Shown: positions 1 to 11,522, numbered from the stretch's first letter. The stretch is DNA of 64,000 nt from Apostichopus japonicus (GCF_037975245.1 NC_092564.1:15974984-16038983), one strand, 5' to 3'. A program made the numbers and translations. The notes: generated from the letters alone by a model not told the origin.

Positions 1-486
1 TGATGGTTCAATGTTTTATAAATTCAAGTAATTCAACCAAAACATGTTCTCTTAACTTCATATACTCTAAAAGAAGATGCTTGGATGTTAGGTATGCAAC
101 AGAAGTTGTCTTTGACAGGTTTGTAAGACATTATTAACACATCATATGGAGCAATAAAAGTCTAACATTTTTCCATTGAGTTTTGTATTGCATCCGAGGT
201 ACAGATTATAATGGTCTGTGTAATTAGACTATACAGTCCAGCCACTTTAACTGATGCACCTTGGCTGTTTAAAGGGCCATTTCTCAAAAGCAAAGTATCA
301 CACAAATACAACCTGGACTAATAGATGTGGTCTTTACCAGTCTACAAACTTCCTTCCAATGTCTCTTGGCTTGCCATCTGGGTGGATGCTACACCTGAAA
401 ACACATACATAACCATCTATATATGAGAGACACAGTGCAAAAGAGAGATTAAAACTGGGGACATCTCGACTTTCCTCAAGTGATTA
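1..486 (-). other. Probable ANKMY2 3' UTR and downstream flank
   Basis: Downstream of the ANKMY2 stop on the minus strand. No coding potential or repeat recognised. No convincing minus-strand AATAAA seen, so the 3' end of the transcript may lie outside the window. Confidence 0.4.
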
Positions 487-587
487 TCACGACTCTGCCT
501 GTTTGACTTCCTCTGCTGGTGGTGTTGGTGAGTTGATCTTTTCCTCAGAGGCTACTGCTGGATCAGCCTTCTGGTCTGATTCAACCT
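487..587 (-). CDS. ANKMY2: ANKMY2 coding exon 10 (terminal)
   Basis: Encodes residues 400-432 ([10 protein letters not shown]...[11 protein letters not shown]) and a TGA stop at 489-487. The acidic, low-complexity tail resembles the poorly conserved human C-terminus. Acceptor CTTACCAG; phase matches exon 9. Confidence 0.82.
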
Positions 588-3500
588 CTGGTAAGTGAAG
601 ATGAGAACAGAGAGAATGATTAAAGGATGGAGATTAATGTTATCACAACTCAATAAGATTCAAGTTTTTTTCCATTCAATTCAAATTTATATTTTCTCAC
701 ATTAAGCAAATGCAGGTGTCTGGTATACAGGATTAATTTAAAGTATATATCATAGACACTAGAAAAACAAAACAAATTGTTTATCACACTAGTGACCACA
801 ACCAAAAACTGGGAGAAAAGGAATGATAAAAAACAACTAATAAACAAGAAATAATTAGCAAAACTAGGAAATCTGAAACGATTCTGCATGAGACTTAGGT
901 TCTAAAACTATTTGCAGGATAGATTCACACTGACCTTTGACCTCCTTCTCTTTCTCCTCCATCTCTTGCTTCTTGGCATCCTCTTCGTCCTTCTCCTTTT
1001 GTTTTCTCTCTTGCTCTTCCATAATCTTTCTCTCTTCCTCGGCTTTCTTAAACTTTGCAGCGAGTACCTTGCAGCGCTTCTTATGAGTGAACCAGTGCAT
1101 CTTCTGACAGCTCTGGTTACAGTAAAACACCTGAAGGGAAAATGATCGCAATTGACAGTGAATCAAATGATTATGGAGGAGAAGGTTTGCGGGTCATTTC
1201 TGGCATGCAGAGGCTACTCTGCTTAAAATCTTCAGTTCGATTTTAAGGATTAATTAACTGAGCAGATACTCCAAGAGAGAAGGGTAAAAAACCAAAAAAC
1301 TTTCCAAAATATCTTAACTTCAACACCTGTGCCATAATTCATTGCAATGTAACAAAATAGTGGTGGAATTAAGTCTACTAACTTGTGCCAAAAAGCACCG
1401 ATTGTGCTGAAGTTGACTTCCAGATAAACATTTTTTGTCTTCTGATGTTTACAAAGTGATGGAATATTCAACTCACATATTTACAAGCAGAACACCTTTT
1501 CTCTGCCTTGGGCTGGTTACAAGCGGTACAGAGGCCTTCTGTATCGATGCTTCGTGTACCGTTGATCGCCTGGGTGAGCATGACCAGAGCAGATGGATCT
1601 TGACCCTTCAAATGAATGATACCAAGACAAACGAGCTTAATTAACCTGTGTTAACTGTCTGATGGAATTGTTCATGAGACGACTTTAGACTTGACTGTAA
1701 TGAAGATCATTGTACCTGTACAGCATGGTGTCACTGAAAGACAAATGGCGTTTAATACAATCTTGAAAAAGAATTAAATATTATCTGATTTTCAACCTGA
1801 CCTTGGAATGAATCATTACACCGTAGCATCACCAAACACATTCTGCTTTGAATTTGATACTAGTTTGAATTGTTACAGTGATGTGTCACCTTACAACAGG
1901 ATTTATGTTTAATTTACAGTGGATGATTATATCACATGGCATCACGGTTAGAATTTGGTTTGAATCTGATCTTTGGAAAGAAATATAATTTGCTATTTAC
2001 TTTGATGTCTCAATGAATCATTACAACAAAGCATCATTAACACAATTTGTTTTAACATTGATACTGGAATGAATTGTTACGTGAATGCACCACCTATAAC
2101 TACCACACAAAATTCGACCAATATGTTATCCCCTTCTCTGCCTGTGAGAAAACCCTTTTCAGGTCTCAAATCTGTAAGAGAATGATGTCAATCTGTAACA
2201 CAATTGATTCTCTTCTATCCCCAAAGGGGGAACTACTGCTGCTAAAAGGGCTAATATCATGGAATGGTCGGTTCTGGAACGAAAAAGACATTTCAAAAAC
2301 TGAATGTTATCTCACAGGTTGGATATCTGCAAGGTTCCTGACTATTTGCATAAAGAGTTCACTCTCGTGGTAGGGAAATTCCCGGACGGAATCTCTGATG
2401 AGCTTCTCGATTCCAAGTCTGGTACCATCAGCTTCCCTCTCCTTCATCAGCCTAAAGGGAACGAGATAAACAAAAAAAGTAACCTCTCATATTTTCTTAA
2501 GGTGTTGGAAGACAGCTAAACCAAAGAGAATAATTTGCAAATGAACATTTATATAATTCCAAAATATTAATACCCAAACTTGCAATTAATAAACAAACAG
2601 ATATTAAATTTTTACAAATTCTTGACTCTTTCATGTCATCCAAACATGTTTATTCTCTTTTCTAATAATATTACAGATCCTGTAATATTTAGTTTTGACA
2701 ATTTATCCTTCACTGACTTTTTCATGTTTGCTAATAGTAGTTGTACCAGAGTTCATTGTCTTAAACTCTAAAAGTCACAAAGTAGGATTAATACTTGGCA
2801 TAACTGTTTTTCTAATAGGGTTGTGAATGAGTGGAACGGTTTGCCTGAGAAAGTTGTACTTGCTAGTAGTGTGAATGGGTTTAAGAATGCTTTTGGAAAA
2901 GCACTTTAAGATTATAATCGGGTCTGAGTGTTTGTGTCTTTAGTTTTTTTTCTCTCTCCTATAGGGTCCTTGATGGGACTTGAGTGTTCTTCCTGATCAT
3001 TTTTTTTCCCTACTAAACTAAACTAAACTATCCTTTACACCCTATCTTACAAGATGGCAACACTTTTTTAACACTGCCGGCAACTTGCCTGCTTTGATGT
3101 TGATATGTGTCATCATCTAATTATGACTCATTAAACTTACTTGAAAATTACACAGGGAGGAGTTACTTGACATTCCTACTCTTCTAACTTTCAAATGGGA
3201 ATGATTAAGGTAAAATCTTGATCTCTTTACATGACATTCCTACTCTTGTAACTTTCAATGGGAATGATTTAGGTACAATCTTGATGTTACTAGACTCTAC
3301 TCATCAATAAGATGTTAAGATTTGCAATTCTGCATGAGTGAAAGTCAAATATTTAGACCAAGCATGCATGTCACAGGTTCCTTCAAAATGTCTTTAACCT
3401 ATTTATCATATTTCACTTTTACTTTGAATTGAGTGGCAGGTAATAATATATCTATTATTATCACATAGTATAAAGACTTAATTTCTACCTCAAGTACCCA

Positions 3501-6500
3501 ATGGCATGTCATATTTTTCTACATGTGACTTCAATGATTTCAGGCTTTTACAATATGAAACAGACTTTGTAAATTTTATTACTTGCAGAGGTATTATTGA
3601 TAAACTAGCTAAACTCATATCACTTTTGCTTACAGGAGACATGACCTCAACTATCATATTTAGCTTATACGACAGCGATCTTTGTGAAGAAGAACTTCCT
3701 CAAACAGTTAAGGAAAATGTTGCTCCATTTTGGAAATATCCTAGTTTAAAAGTTGTGAATTGGAGCAGTCATTTTGTAAATCTGTGATGTCACAGTACCA
3801 CTAGGATCTGAAAGTATTCATATCTCTCTTTTCTTTTTCTTCATTTTTTCAATGTAGAATGTAAACAGTGTTGACACTGAAAACAAAAATGCCATAATGA
3901 GGTCATGTAATGAGCTTCCACTTAGGTTCAGCATTTGCAAAACCTTTCCCTATTACAGAAAAAAGACAAATTGTAATACATAAAGAAAAAGAAAATTGAA
4001 GCACATGTGGCTCTATGATGTCATATTTAAACTTGATCAAGTCTTCAACCTTTTGTGTGTGAAGGAACATCAATCCTGTGATATCTCCCAAAATAGAATA
4101 AGATTTTTTAAGTCCTTTAGGGAAGTCGTTCATGACAGCTGCCTCTACCACATAGACCAGTGATTGAAAAGAGTACAACTTTACATTCCAGATTATCAGA
4201 GTGTGAGATCTTGAACCAAGTCTGCTTTTGATATAACTTGAGCTTCTCTTCTGTACTGTACTTACATTTTTATCAGGCCATCGATGCCGACGTCCGTTTT
4301 TTCTACGTCCCATTTCCGGCAAGTCTGAAGCACCTGACATAGATAGTGCATCTTGAGGGAGAGAACGTCGTTTGTTTCTGATGATTTCATTTGCTTTTCG
4401 CTGATGTCTTCCAGTACCTTGGATAGTTTTGGAGTCTCGTTCACTAATTCCATGTTTTCTTTCAGGAACAGGGCAAGCTGCCAAGTTAAATAAAAATATT
4501 GCTCGAGAAAAATGAACGTCTGAAATTCTGGAATTAAAGTGGCTGGATTTAAATACTATACCACACTGACCAGATCAATGCCAGTTCATCGCAATATGAA
4601 AACAATACTTTTGTAACCTCAAATAACTTGTTTGCATGCATTCTAAGTTCTTTACGGACAAATGTTATTGAATATTTAAATAAGTAGTTGGAATTTTAAG
4701 AAAAATAGGGCCCATTTTGAAGAGCCAATGTCATCGTCAATTTAGCACATATATCTTAAAGGATAATAACATGTTGCAAATGTGATTAGCCATAGAAACA
4801 AAATTAGCATGCAAATTTTCTTTGTTTTGTCTTGAAAAGTGACATATCAAAACTAAAATTCTGCCTAAAGTCATTTTTTAATTTGATAGCCATTCATATA
4901 AAAGATGGATATTCATTTGAGTATTAGTCTGAGATTTTCCTCATACAAATCTTTTAGGGGTTCACACATTATTTATCCCACTTGGAGATGACATTCAAGA
5001 TAATTGACAGGTTATGTTGTCATGTACTGTTATAACCAAATGTTATACAACACATGCCCAGTTCACAGGTGCCACATGAAAAAAGAGACAAATTTCTTTT
5101 TTACTCTCAATCTTGACCAAAGGGAGTGATGACTGATTATTAAAAAGGAAACAATTGGCATCAGGTCGAGATTTTAAACAGAATCCATACTGTGAGCTTT
5201 GCCAAGATGATACACATATACTCTGAGGAGGAAAAAATTTAAACATACTGTACCTTTACAGGACTCAAGTTATTGCACAAAATGTATTTTTGAAACGTAG
5301 GAGCTAAATCAGGTCGCAGTTTGGGCTCCTTGTCAAAACCTAGGGCAGAAAAGATAAACAAGAAATGACTTTTTTTTTAATACTTTTGCCGTGGAAAATT
5401 TCACACAAAATGTGCTAGCAAAATTCTGTTATTCAAACATAATCAGTTCTTCACAAAACAAACATAGTTTCAACAAGGATTAAAGATTCACTCTACCAAT
5501 GGCAAAGTAGTTCTCTACAGTATTGGTCAGATCTAAAGAAACAAACACCAAAGAGGTCAGTCTGTCATTTGACTTCAGTCTTTCTTGCTTTGTGACTCTA
5601 AGTAGAAAGTAACAAACCCATTTTCTGAACTGTTTGGTAGTCTGATCAAAATAAACACTATCAAAGAACTGTAAGGTTACCTACTTGTAGGTTCACTTGT
5701 TCTCATTTCATACCCTATTAATGTGAATGGTTTTCAGCGTGATTCTTGACACAAAATAACACTAGGGATTCCGATCGCATTTTGCTGTTGCTTCTTTAAT
5801 ACACAGTTACTGCTTAACGGTGATTACTTTAAGCAACAGATACCTTTTCTTGAAATATTTCACAGCATTTCTGAGAATGTGATTCAGCAAGACCCCCCGA
5901 TTTAAAGACTCCAGTGTACGTTTATGTCAGAAATTAATATGTCATTGGATGTATACTTTTATCCCTGAAAGTGAACTGTGTAATTATCATCTTCACTTAA
6001 GGAACATATAAATTAAGATCACGTACACAATAAACCTGATGATAATATGCCCCTCAGATGCATACAGTAAAGCTTTATGACTATAACACTGAATTGTATT
6101 TTATTTTTATTATTATTATTATTTTTATTATTATTATTTTTGTATTTTATTGGTTTTAAGGACCCCTTTGGAAATAAGCTTTTAGCTTAAAGGGTTATCC
6201 TTGGCATGTTATCTTCTTTTCGATGCATTTAAGTTTATTCCCTTCTTGTATTTTAAATGTTTATCTTTATGTGCAATTTTTTGTTTGTATGCAGATGAAG
6301 ATTGATATCTTGCCGAATAAAATCAAATCAAATCAACTGTCCAAGCATACACTATACAACTGTAGTATTCCATTTGACTCAACTGTATCTGTCTCTACCA
6401 CCATGTTTCTTATCTCTCATTCCAATAGGATTCACTTTATCTATTAATCAACCTACCTTGCTCTAATAATATTGCAGTACTTAAGAAAAGGGAGGTATGA

Positions 6501-9500
6501 AAGGCATGCATACCTCTTGGGACGGTATAGTACTTCAAGTCTTCACTGGAAAAGAAGTTTTTGATCACGGTGACACACTCGTGCTGGCCGACAAAGGCGG
6601 CCATTTGACACGCATTCCTGCCCACAGAGTTGACAGGTGAAGTTTTGGCCCCGGCATCTAACATCATCTTGGTAACTTCAGGGCTTCCTGCAGTGAGCAA
6701 ATGAGGAGGAGTTCCTGTTGGCATATTCTTTTCATTAAAAAATTATTTGCTTTAATGAGCTTTACCCACAATGAAACCTTCCCTCGCAATCATGAGTGAC
6801 AACTACATACAACAATTGTATTCAAAAAACTATTTTCATTTCCATATACAGTACTGTTGTATAATCCTCACATGTGACAAACAGCCTAATTGGATGAAGC
6901 CATACAATGGAAGGAGAATCCTTACAGTGTCAGCAGTACAGCCCAACAGGTATTAATTATGTTTAATTACTGTACTGTACTGTACTGTACAGTACAGTAC
7001 AGTACAGGAGGAGAGGTTTATTGTGTAAACTGGAGGGTACAGTTCTACCAGCTGAACAACACTCAGTGCTGCTCTGTTATGCTTTGTATACACCAAGTTG
7101 CCAAGACGTGTGAGTAGTCAATCCCTGAGTCACTTGGGTTAGCAAATAAGCAATCAATCAGTCAAACCATACAACAGAAATCCCATAAATAAATCAAAAC
7201 ATTGTACTAACATACTCTCTAATGCAATTAACTACTTTAATTCACTACCCAGAGTTGCAACGTGATATCAAATCAATTTCGTTTGAAATTGCATGAACTC
7301 CATGACTGTGAACTCAAAGAAACAAAATATAACCTCTTTCATATTACTGCCTTAAAATGAATAATGTATCAATGTCTCTTACAACTGCCATACGCTGTGT
7401 ATACATTCTCATCAATCTGTTAAAGTATCATACAAATAATTAGATATAATGTAATAAACCATGATGAAGACTGTACCTGATAATGCAGCAAACATTAATG
7501 TTGTGTAGCCATTTTCATGTTCGTTGGTGTTAACATCTGCTCCATGACTGATCAGTAGTTCACATACATCCTTGTTGCCTTTAAAGGCAGCATTCTGCAA
7601 TGGAGTCATCCCATGCTGTATGTACCCAAGAGATGTAAATTAAATAATGTTAATAAAGCAAGAACATTATAATTAGTATGAACACACATCTACAAAACTA
7701 CAAAAGGAAAAGCTCTACTGAAGACCATATGCGATGACATCAAAGATCACACGTCATCATGACAAATTTGGAATGATCTTTGCTGGTCGTCCATCGGACA
7801 ACCAGGTCATAGGTTTTTTGTTGTCCGAACATCAGAGTTTGGTTCTCCAAAGAAATGTAGCATGTTAACAAAGAATGACCGATACACACACTTTAGAAGG
7901 GTTGTGTAAAATTGGTGAGAAGGACAATAGCTTTGGGCCAGTAAAACTCCCTTCTGGGCAGATCATAGTAATGCCACTAATTATGTTTTATTTCAGTATC
8001 TTTTAAAGTGATGGAGGGTGATACCAATTTAATTTTTTTTTTATGTAATTACAAATTAACAATGCAATCTGAATTTGATGTATAAAACTAGTCATCTCCT
8101 CGATGACCTCCAAAGCTGATTTTGGTTGTCAGAACAGGATTTTGGTTGACTGGGACAACAGTACGATCCTTAAAAATTAGCCTGATGATGTTGCAATTCC
8201 AGAAAGAAGCTTTAAGTTAGTTTGCCAAACAAGTAACCTACAAGCAAGTACATTGTGTTTACCATTAAGAAGGGTTATTCCACCTCAAATCAACCAATTT
8301 TCTGAAAAGGTCCCAGGTAACCCTCTCAGATTTAGATGAAACTTCATAGAAGGATGGCCCAAATGAACACATATAAAAAGGTAAAATTATACTCCATGTC
8401 ATTTTCAAAATATGACCCATTGAAATTTGGTCAAAAGGGCCATTTTATGCGTGCGCCAGTCGCAAAAAAGGATTGTTTGTGATATTTTCCGACTTTGAAA
8501 GCTCATCATTCAGTCTTTGTACCAGGTAGATAGCTCAAATTTGGTATTCTAGCTTGCTTCTTGCCCAAATTCATGAATATGCACTCATCTAAATGCATCT
8601 CCTTTAATTTTCAGGTTATGGTCACCAAAAGTAGGCACTTCATTCAGCCGATTTTTTTTTGTGGATTATGGGGTCACCCTGTGCCCACATGAGGGGTCAC
8701 ATGAATCCTATATTCCCTGGGTATTATCTATGGTATGGTTGCATGTCTGTACTCAGAAGCAATTATAAGCTCACCAATGCATTAATTGAGAAATGGCATG
8801 GGCCCAAAGTTGGCTCCAGTCAGAAAAAGGTCAAAAACACCCCTCCCGTCTTGACCCCGCGATCAATTGAAACATTTTTTCGAAATTTACACCAGTTACA
8901 CATACATATTATATCTACTTATCCACCAAATTACAGCATACGGCATTGTGTATGATTTTATTCTTTTGTATATATGTGTTCATTTGGGCCACATTCAATC
9001 ATTCTCATGAAGTTTCATCAAAACCTTAGAGGATCACCTGAGGACCACTGGTTGATTTGACATGGGATGACCCATATCTTCTGTACCAGTGTAACACATT
9101 ATTTCAATCATCTTTAGAAGGTTTAGCATTTCTTAAACAGAACAGAATTTCACATCACCACTAGTTGAAGGCGATTCAGCCAGGGCATACTGGGAATCAA
9201 ACACTGCAGTTAGTGTACTCCACTTACATCGTCAAGGCAGTTAACGTTGACATCATCCTTCGAAAGAAGTTCCTTGATCAGTATGATGTTGTCTGCATAA
9301 GAAACAAAGCTAGTAGAAGTGAGATAGGTAAAGTTTTGAAAAATCAACCACTCGTTAACTGCCTTTACTTCCATGATCACAGAATTTGAGCTCAAATTTT
9401 TAGCTCAGAAAATAAAAATTTGGGTTATAGGCTATATCTGGAGAACATCTGAGGTATTTATAGGAATATATATCTAAATACCTTTATCTAAATATCTGTA

Positions 9501-10107
9501 GACCAACAGTTGTGTTACAATGTTATGGTACTGTAATTTTCTCAGTTGTTTTGGAATTAGCAACCATATTAACTACATAAAATGATTGCATGTGGACTAC
9601 GACTAGATAATACACCTTCCAGTGGGCTAGGGTTTAACAGGACACATTGTTGCTAGAAGTTTTAACTTATGGAATAATTAGGAACCTACATGAAGGCTGT
9701 GACATGTGGTCCACATGAAAACAAAAGGGTTGTTGAATTTGGACACCACTTATCTTGCCTAATAAGTATTTTAAGATGTAGCTGGTAACAAAAACTACAA
9801 ATTCAAAGTTAATCAGCAATCCAGCTGTTCTGGAGAGCATGAATTGTAATGTAAGGTAACTGAGTAATTTCACGGCGCCCTCGACTCCTATATATGTAGG
9901 ACGTAGCGCCATTTAAATGATCATATTGTAAACTATACATAAGCCCAGTGTAACTGATAACAATGGTACTTGGTAGGTATGCTGGTTAGGATGCATTTCT
10001 AATGTTACTACCAAATCAAAGTACGTTTAATACTAGAACGCCTTACCATTCTGAACATTCTCGAAGAGCACACGTTCCGAATCACTCAGATCTCCTTTTG
10101 TCTTCAT
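487..10107 (-). CDS. ANKMY2: ANKMY2, ankyrin repeat and MYND domain protein 2 (whole gene, 10 coding exons)
   Basis: Joining minus-strand exons 10107-10047, 9292-9228, 7615-7477, 6687-6514, 5339-5254, 4477-4266, 2451-2316, 1605-1477, 1130-935 and 587-487 gives 1299 nt, 432 aa plus stop, against about 441 aa in human. Every junction is GT..AG and phases agree. The protein has ankyrin repeats (about residues 15-125), a conserved helical middle, and a MYND zinc finger at 317-354 with all eight ligands: C317, C320, C329, C332, C338, C342, H350, C354. A Lys/Glu-rich, probably coiled-coil tail follows. In vertebrates ANKMY2 binds FKBP38 and affects adenylyl cyclase trafficking to cilia and Hedgehog signalling; that role is known from the family, not visible here. 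The start ATG at 10107 begins a short exon whose reading frame joins cleanly. Introns carry a truncated CR1 copy, a TIR element and an old interspersed repeat. No frame damage was seen. Confidence 0.95.
935..1130 (-). CDS. ANKMY2: ANKMY2 coding exon 9 (MYND finger, second half, and charged tail)
   Basis: Encodes residues 335-399 plus one base. [20 protein letters not shown] supplies the last four MYND ligands. It is followed by about 45 residues dominated by Glu and Lys, a likely coiled coil. Acceptor CCCTTCAG, donor GTCAGT. Confidence 0.95.
1477..1605 (-). CDS. ANKMY2: ANKMY2 coding exon 8 (MYND finger, first half)
   Basis: Encodes residues 292-334. It includes [15 protein letters not shown] and the first four zinc ligands of the MYND finger in LCTACNQ and RCSACKY. 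Donor GTGAGT splits the finger between its two halves; phase 0 on both sides. Confidence 0.95.
1807..2095. repeat. Pair of diverged direct repeats in ANKMY2 intron 7
   Basis: About 83 bp at 1807-1888 (AATGAATCATTACACC...GTGTCACC) recurs at 2013-2095 (AATGAATCATTACAAC...TGCACCACC), with similar order of short words and some substitutions. The intervening 120 bp is not obviously repeated. An old tandem duplication is likely. Confidence 0.55.
2316..2451 (-). CDS. ANKMY2: ANKMY2 coding exon 7
   Basis: Encodes residues 246-291 (LMKEREADG...[16 protein letters not shown]), matching the human LLKGRASDG...RKFPYCEATLLQQLVR block. Acceptor TCCCTTTAG, donor GTGAGA. Confidence 0.95.
2693..3031 (+). pseudogene. 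5'-truncated CR1-like LINE copy (ORF2 C-terminus plus 3' tail)
   Basis: From about 2693 the sequence tracks the end of the full LINE at 25726-26045 almost base for base: the FxxNSSCTR.HCLKL coding remnant, the GGGTCTGAGTGTTTGTGTCTT segment and a terminal run of ACTAA units. It carries an in-frame stop after HCLKL and a one-base insertion near 2890, so it is not coding. It lies in ANKMY2 intron 6, antisense to that gene. Extreme 5' truncation is typical of LINE insertion by target-primed reverse transcription. Confidence 0.93.
3032..4265. other. ANKMY2 intron 6, remainder
   Basis: Apart from the duplicated 70-bp block, nothing recognisable. A 93-codon plus-strand open frame at 3506-3787 has no family features. 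Confidence 0.5.
3160..3290. repeat. Tandem duplication of about 70 bp
   Basis: TGACATTCCTACTCTT..AACTTTCAA, GGGAATGATT and AATCTTGAT occur twice in the same order, at about 3168-3222 and 3232-3283, with few differences. It is located in ANKMY2 intron 6. Confidence 0.8.
4266..4477 (-). CDS. ANKMY2: ANKMY2 coding exon 6
   Basis: Encodes residues 176-245 plus two bases, with [18 protein letters not shown] matching human NEVLAMKMHYISCIFQKC. Acceptor AACTTGGCAG, donor GTAAGT. The split Met codon is completed by the first base of exon 7. Confidence 0.94.
4478..6513. other. ANKMY2 introns 5 and 4 (exon 5 excepted)
   Basis: AT-rich intronic DNA around exon 5 (5254-5339). A TTA/TTTTTA microsatellite lies at about 6098-6140. 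No other gene, RNA or recognised repeat seen. Confidence 0.5.
5254..5339 (-). CDS. ANKMY2: ANKMY2 coding exon 5
   Basis: Encodes residues 147-175 ([15 protein letters not shown]...SPVK), aligning with human GLDKEPKLPPKLAGPL. No start codon lies in this frame, so it is easily missed without homology. Acceptor TGCCCTAG, donor GTACAG, phases 1 then 0. Confidence 0.93.
6514..6687 (-). CDS. ANKMY2: ANKMY2 coding exon 4 (ankyrin repeats)
   Basis: Encodes residues 89-146, containing the conserved block [18 protein letters not shown]. Two acceptors are possible. The one ending at 6688 (CACTGCAG) gives exactly the human spacing between FAALSG and the next repeat; the upstream CCAACAG would add extra residues in frame, so the first was chosen. 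Donor GTATGC. Confidence 0.92.
6970..7007. repeat. Perfect 38-bp palindrome of ACTGT/ACAGT units
   Basis: Four CTGTA units run straight into four TACAG units, making a perfectly self-complementary 38-bp stretch centred on GTAC. It lies in ANKMY2 intron 3. It can extrude as a cruciform in DNA or fold as a hairpin in the transcript. Confidence 0.95.
7477..7615 (-). CDS. ANKMY2: ANKMY2 coding exon 3 (ankyrin repeats)
   Basis: Encodes residues 43-88 plus one base. It carries classic ankyrin consensus stretches: [25 protein letters not shown] and [12 protein letters not shown]. Acceptor TACATACAG, donor GTACAG. Confidence 0.96.
7785..8165. repeat. Interspersed repeat family R1, copy 1
   Basis: Contains CTTTGGGCCAGTAAA, TTTTATTTCAGTATCT and TCTCCAAAG blocks plus GTTGTCCGAAC/GGACAACC words, all shared in order with a copy near 56.0 kb and partly with 40.6 kb. 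It is located in ANKMY2 intron 2. Too diverged to define ends or class. Confidence 0.6.
8272..9073. mobile_element. DNA transposon remnant with terminal inverted repeats (family not assigned)
   Basis: The left end GGGTTATTCCACCTCAAATC and the reverse complement of the right end (GGGTCATCCCATGTCAAATC) match. The match continues about 100 bp inward through GATGAAACTTCAT and GGCCCAAATGAACACATATA. The element is about 800 bp and lies in ANKMY2 intron 2. A 98-codon open frame inside shows no transposase features, so it is probably non-autonomous. No clear target duplication was seen, which leaves the superfamily open. Confidence 0.8.
9228..9292 (-). CDS. ANKMY2: ANKMY2 coding exon 2
   Basis: Encodes residues 21-42, including NVNCLDD, the counterpart of human RVNCLDE at the start of the first clear ankyrin repeat. 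Acceptor TTATGCAG, donor GTAAGT; enters in phase 1 and leaves in phase 0. Confidence 0.92.
9293..10046. other. ANKMY2 intron 1
   Basis: No recognisable gene or repeat. Confidence 0.5.
10047..10107 (-). CDS. ANKMY2: ANKMY2 coding exon 1
   Basis: Encodes residues 1-20 plus the first base of codon 21. It begins at the ATG whose complement is 10105-10107 and ends before a strong donor (GTAAGG). The N-terminus ([15 protein letters not shown]...) is less conserved than the rest, as usual for this family. Confidence 0.85.
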
Positions 10108-10712
10108 TTTACATCGACGAGAGTGTTGCAACTGAAATTCTCGAATAAAACAAATGCTGGTCACCGAAATAACCCTTGGTCAAGCTACCTTTTTTTAATA
10201 AAATACGTTCCGGGACAGAAAACTGTAAATTGGTCCCTTAGCAGGCTCGCAAATGTGTATAAATATTTCGCAAATCTGATTACCGGTTTGAAGCTAACAG
10301 CCATTAACAGCAGACCATAAAATCATACCGCCATGAGCCACACGGAGTAGCTGCTGTATTCAGCTACCAATATGGCTGCTAGCTCCCAACACGCCATTTG
10401 ATTGATAGATATCCTTTACTGAAGAACTATGTAACCATTTTTTTACAGCTCGTCTTGCTAGAAGGCACGTAGAAGATTCGGCTGTGCCTGGTCATATTAC
10501 GTACTCTGCTACACAGAAATTTAGCGAAGTGACAACTAGAAACCGTGGACCTTCGCAGCCGTGTTCATAGTAGATCAAAAGTTTCGAAAAAGTGATGTAG
10601 AAATTCCAATGCTTAGTTTTAATTACCACTGGCACGTTAAATATATATGCTCATTATGTCCGCTATGATTTTGCTGTAATATTCTATCTGCCAGTGCGCA
10701 CGGCGGTGGCGG
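10108..10712 (-). promoter_or_regulatory. ANKMY2 5' UTR and probable promoter region
   Basis: Immediately upstream of the ANKMY2 ATG on the minus strand and more mixed in base composition than the introns. The promoter is placed here by position only; I see no decisive TATA box or start-site signal. Confidence 0.35.
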
Positions 10713-10720
10713 GTCTGAAC
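10713..10720. repeat. 8-bp target site duplication, left copy (hAT cluster)
   Basis: GTCTGAAC lies directly before the element start CAGTGGCGGAGC and recurs exactly at 12744-12751 directly after GCTCCGCCACTG. Confidence 0.92.
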
Positions 10721-11132
10721 CAGTGGCGGAGCTAGCGGTATTGGTCAGGAGGGGCGAGAATGGTCTGCAGGGGCGCTTTCGACACTATCTAAGCGGAGCG
10801 CCACTGGTTGGCGCGTAGCGTACAGAAAATTTTGAGTAAAGATACTCTCTAGATCGCCGGAAATGACCCTTTCCGGGCCTGGCTAATTTGCAGATAAACG
10901 AAGAATAATAGGTGTCATCTCCAAATTACACCAACAAAATGTGACAAATGTCAATAAGAAGATGAGAGCGCAATAAAAAAGTCAATAATCTAGAATAAGT
11001 AAAAAGTGGTAAAGAGCTGAAAGGGCGCCATCAGTCAATTTTAGTTCGTCGGGGGGGGGGGGCATCGGCCCCCTGACTGTATGGACATAGGCGTCCGAGG
11101 CGGGGGGGCAGGGGGGAAGACTGCCCCCCAAA

Positions 11133-11271
11133 TTTCCAGAGGACAAGAAATTCGGGCAAAAGTCATGAAAAATTCGGGCAGCCTAAGAGGAGAAAAATAT
11201 ATATTTCTTTTTTTACTCCTCTTAGGCTGCCCGAATTTTTCAGGACTTTTGCCGAATTTCTTGTCCTCTGG

Positions 11272-11274
<3 letters not shown>
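11133..11274. repeat. Near-perfect inverted repeat (60-bp arms) followed by (TA)n
   Basis: Arm 11133-11192 (TTTCCAGAGGACAAG...CCTAAGAGGAG) is mirrored by 11216-11274 across a 23-bp A/T loop, with about one indel and few mismatches. A TA dinucleotide run continues to about 11345. Reading frames on both strands here are by-products of the palindrome. Confidence 0.93.
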
Positions 11275-11332
<58 letters not shown>

Positions 11333-11522
11333 CATATATATATAAATATGCAGTAGCTTGCCCGAATCTTTTTCAAATTTTTTGCCCGACAATTCCATGA
11401 TTATCTTTATTTAGCATCATGATGTCCGAATATTTCCGTGTAACACCACCGTAAGCGCAGTTCATCTACCACGCTTTTTGCACGATCAATTTTTTTCTAA
11501 CTAGTCAATTGTATATCTGGAC

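Noticed and set aside
11041..11376. Overlapping 111- and 91-codon frames on opposite strands
   Set aside because: They span poly-G, a palindrome and a TA tract inside a hAT-like element; low-complexity artefacts.
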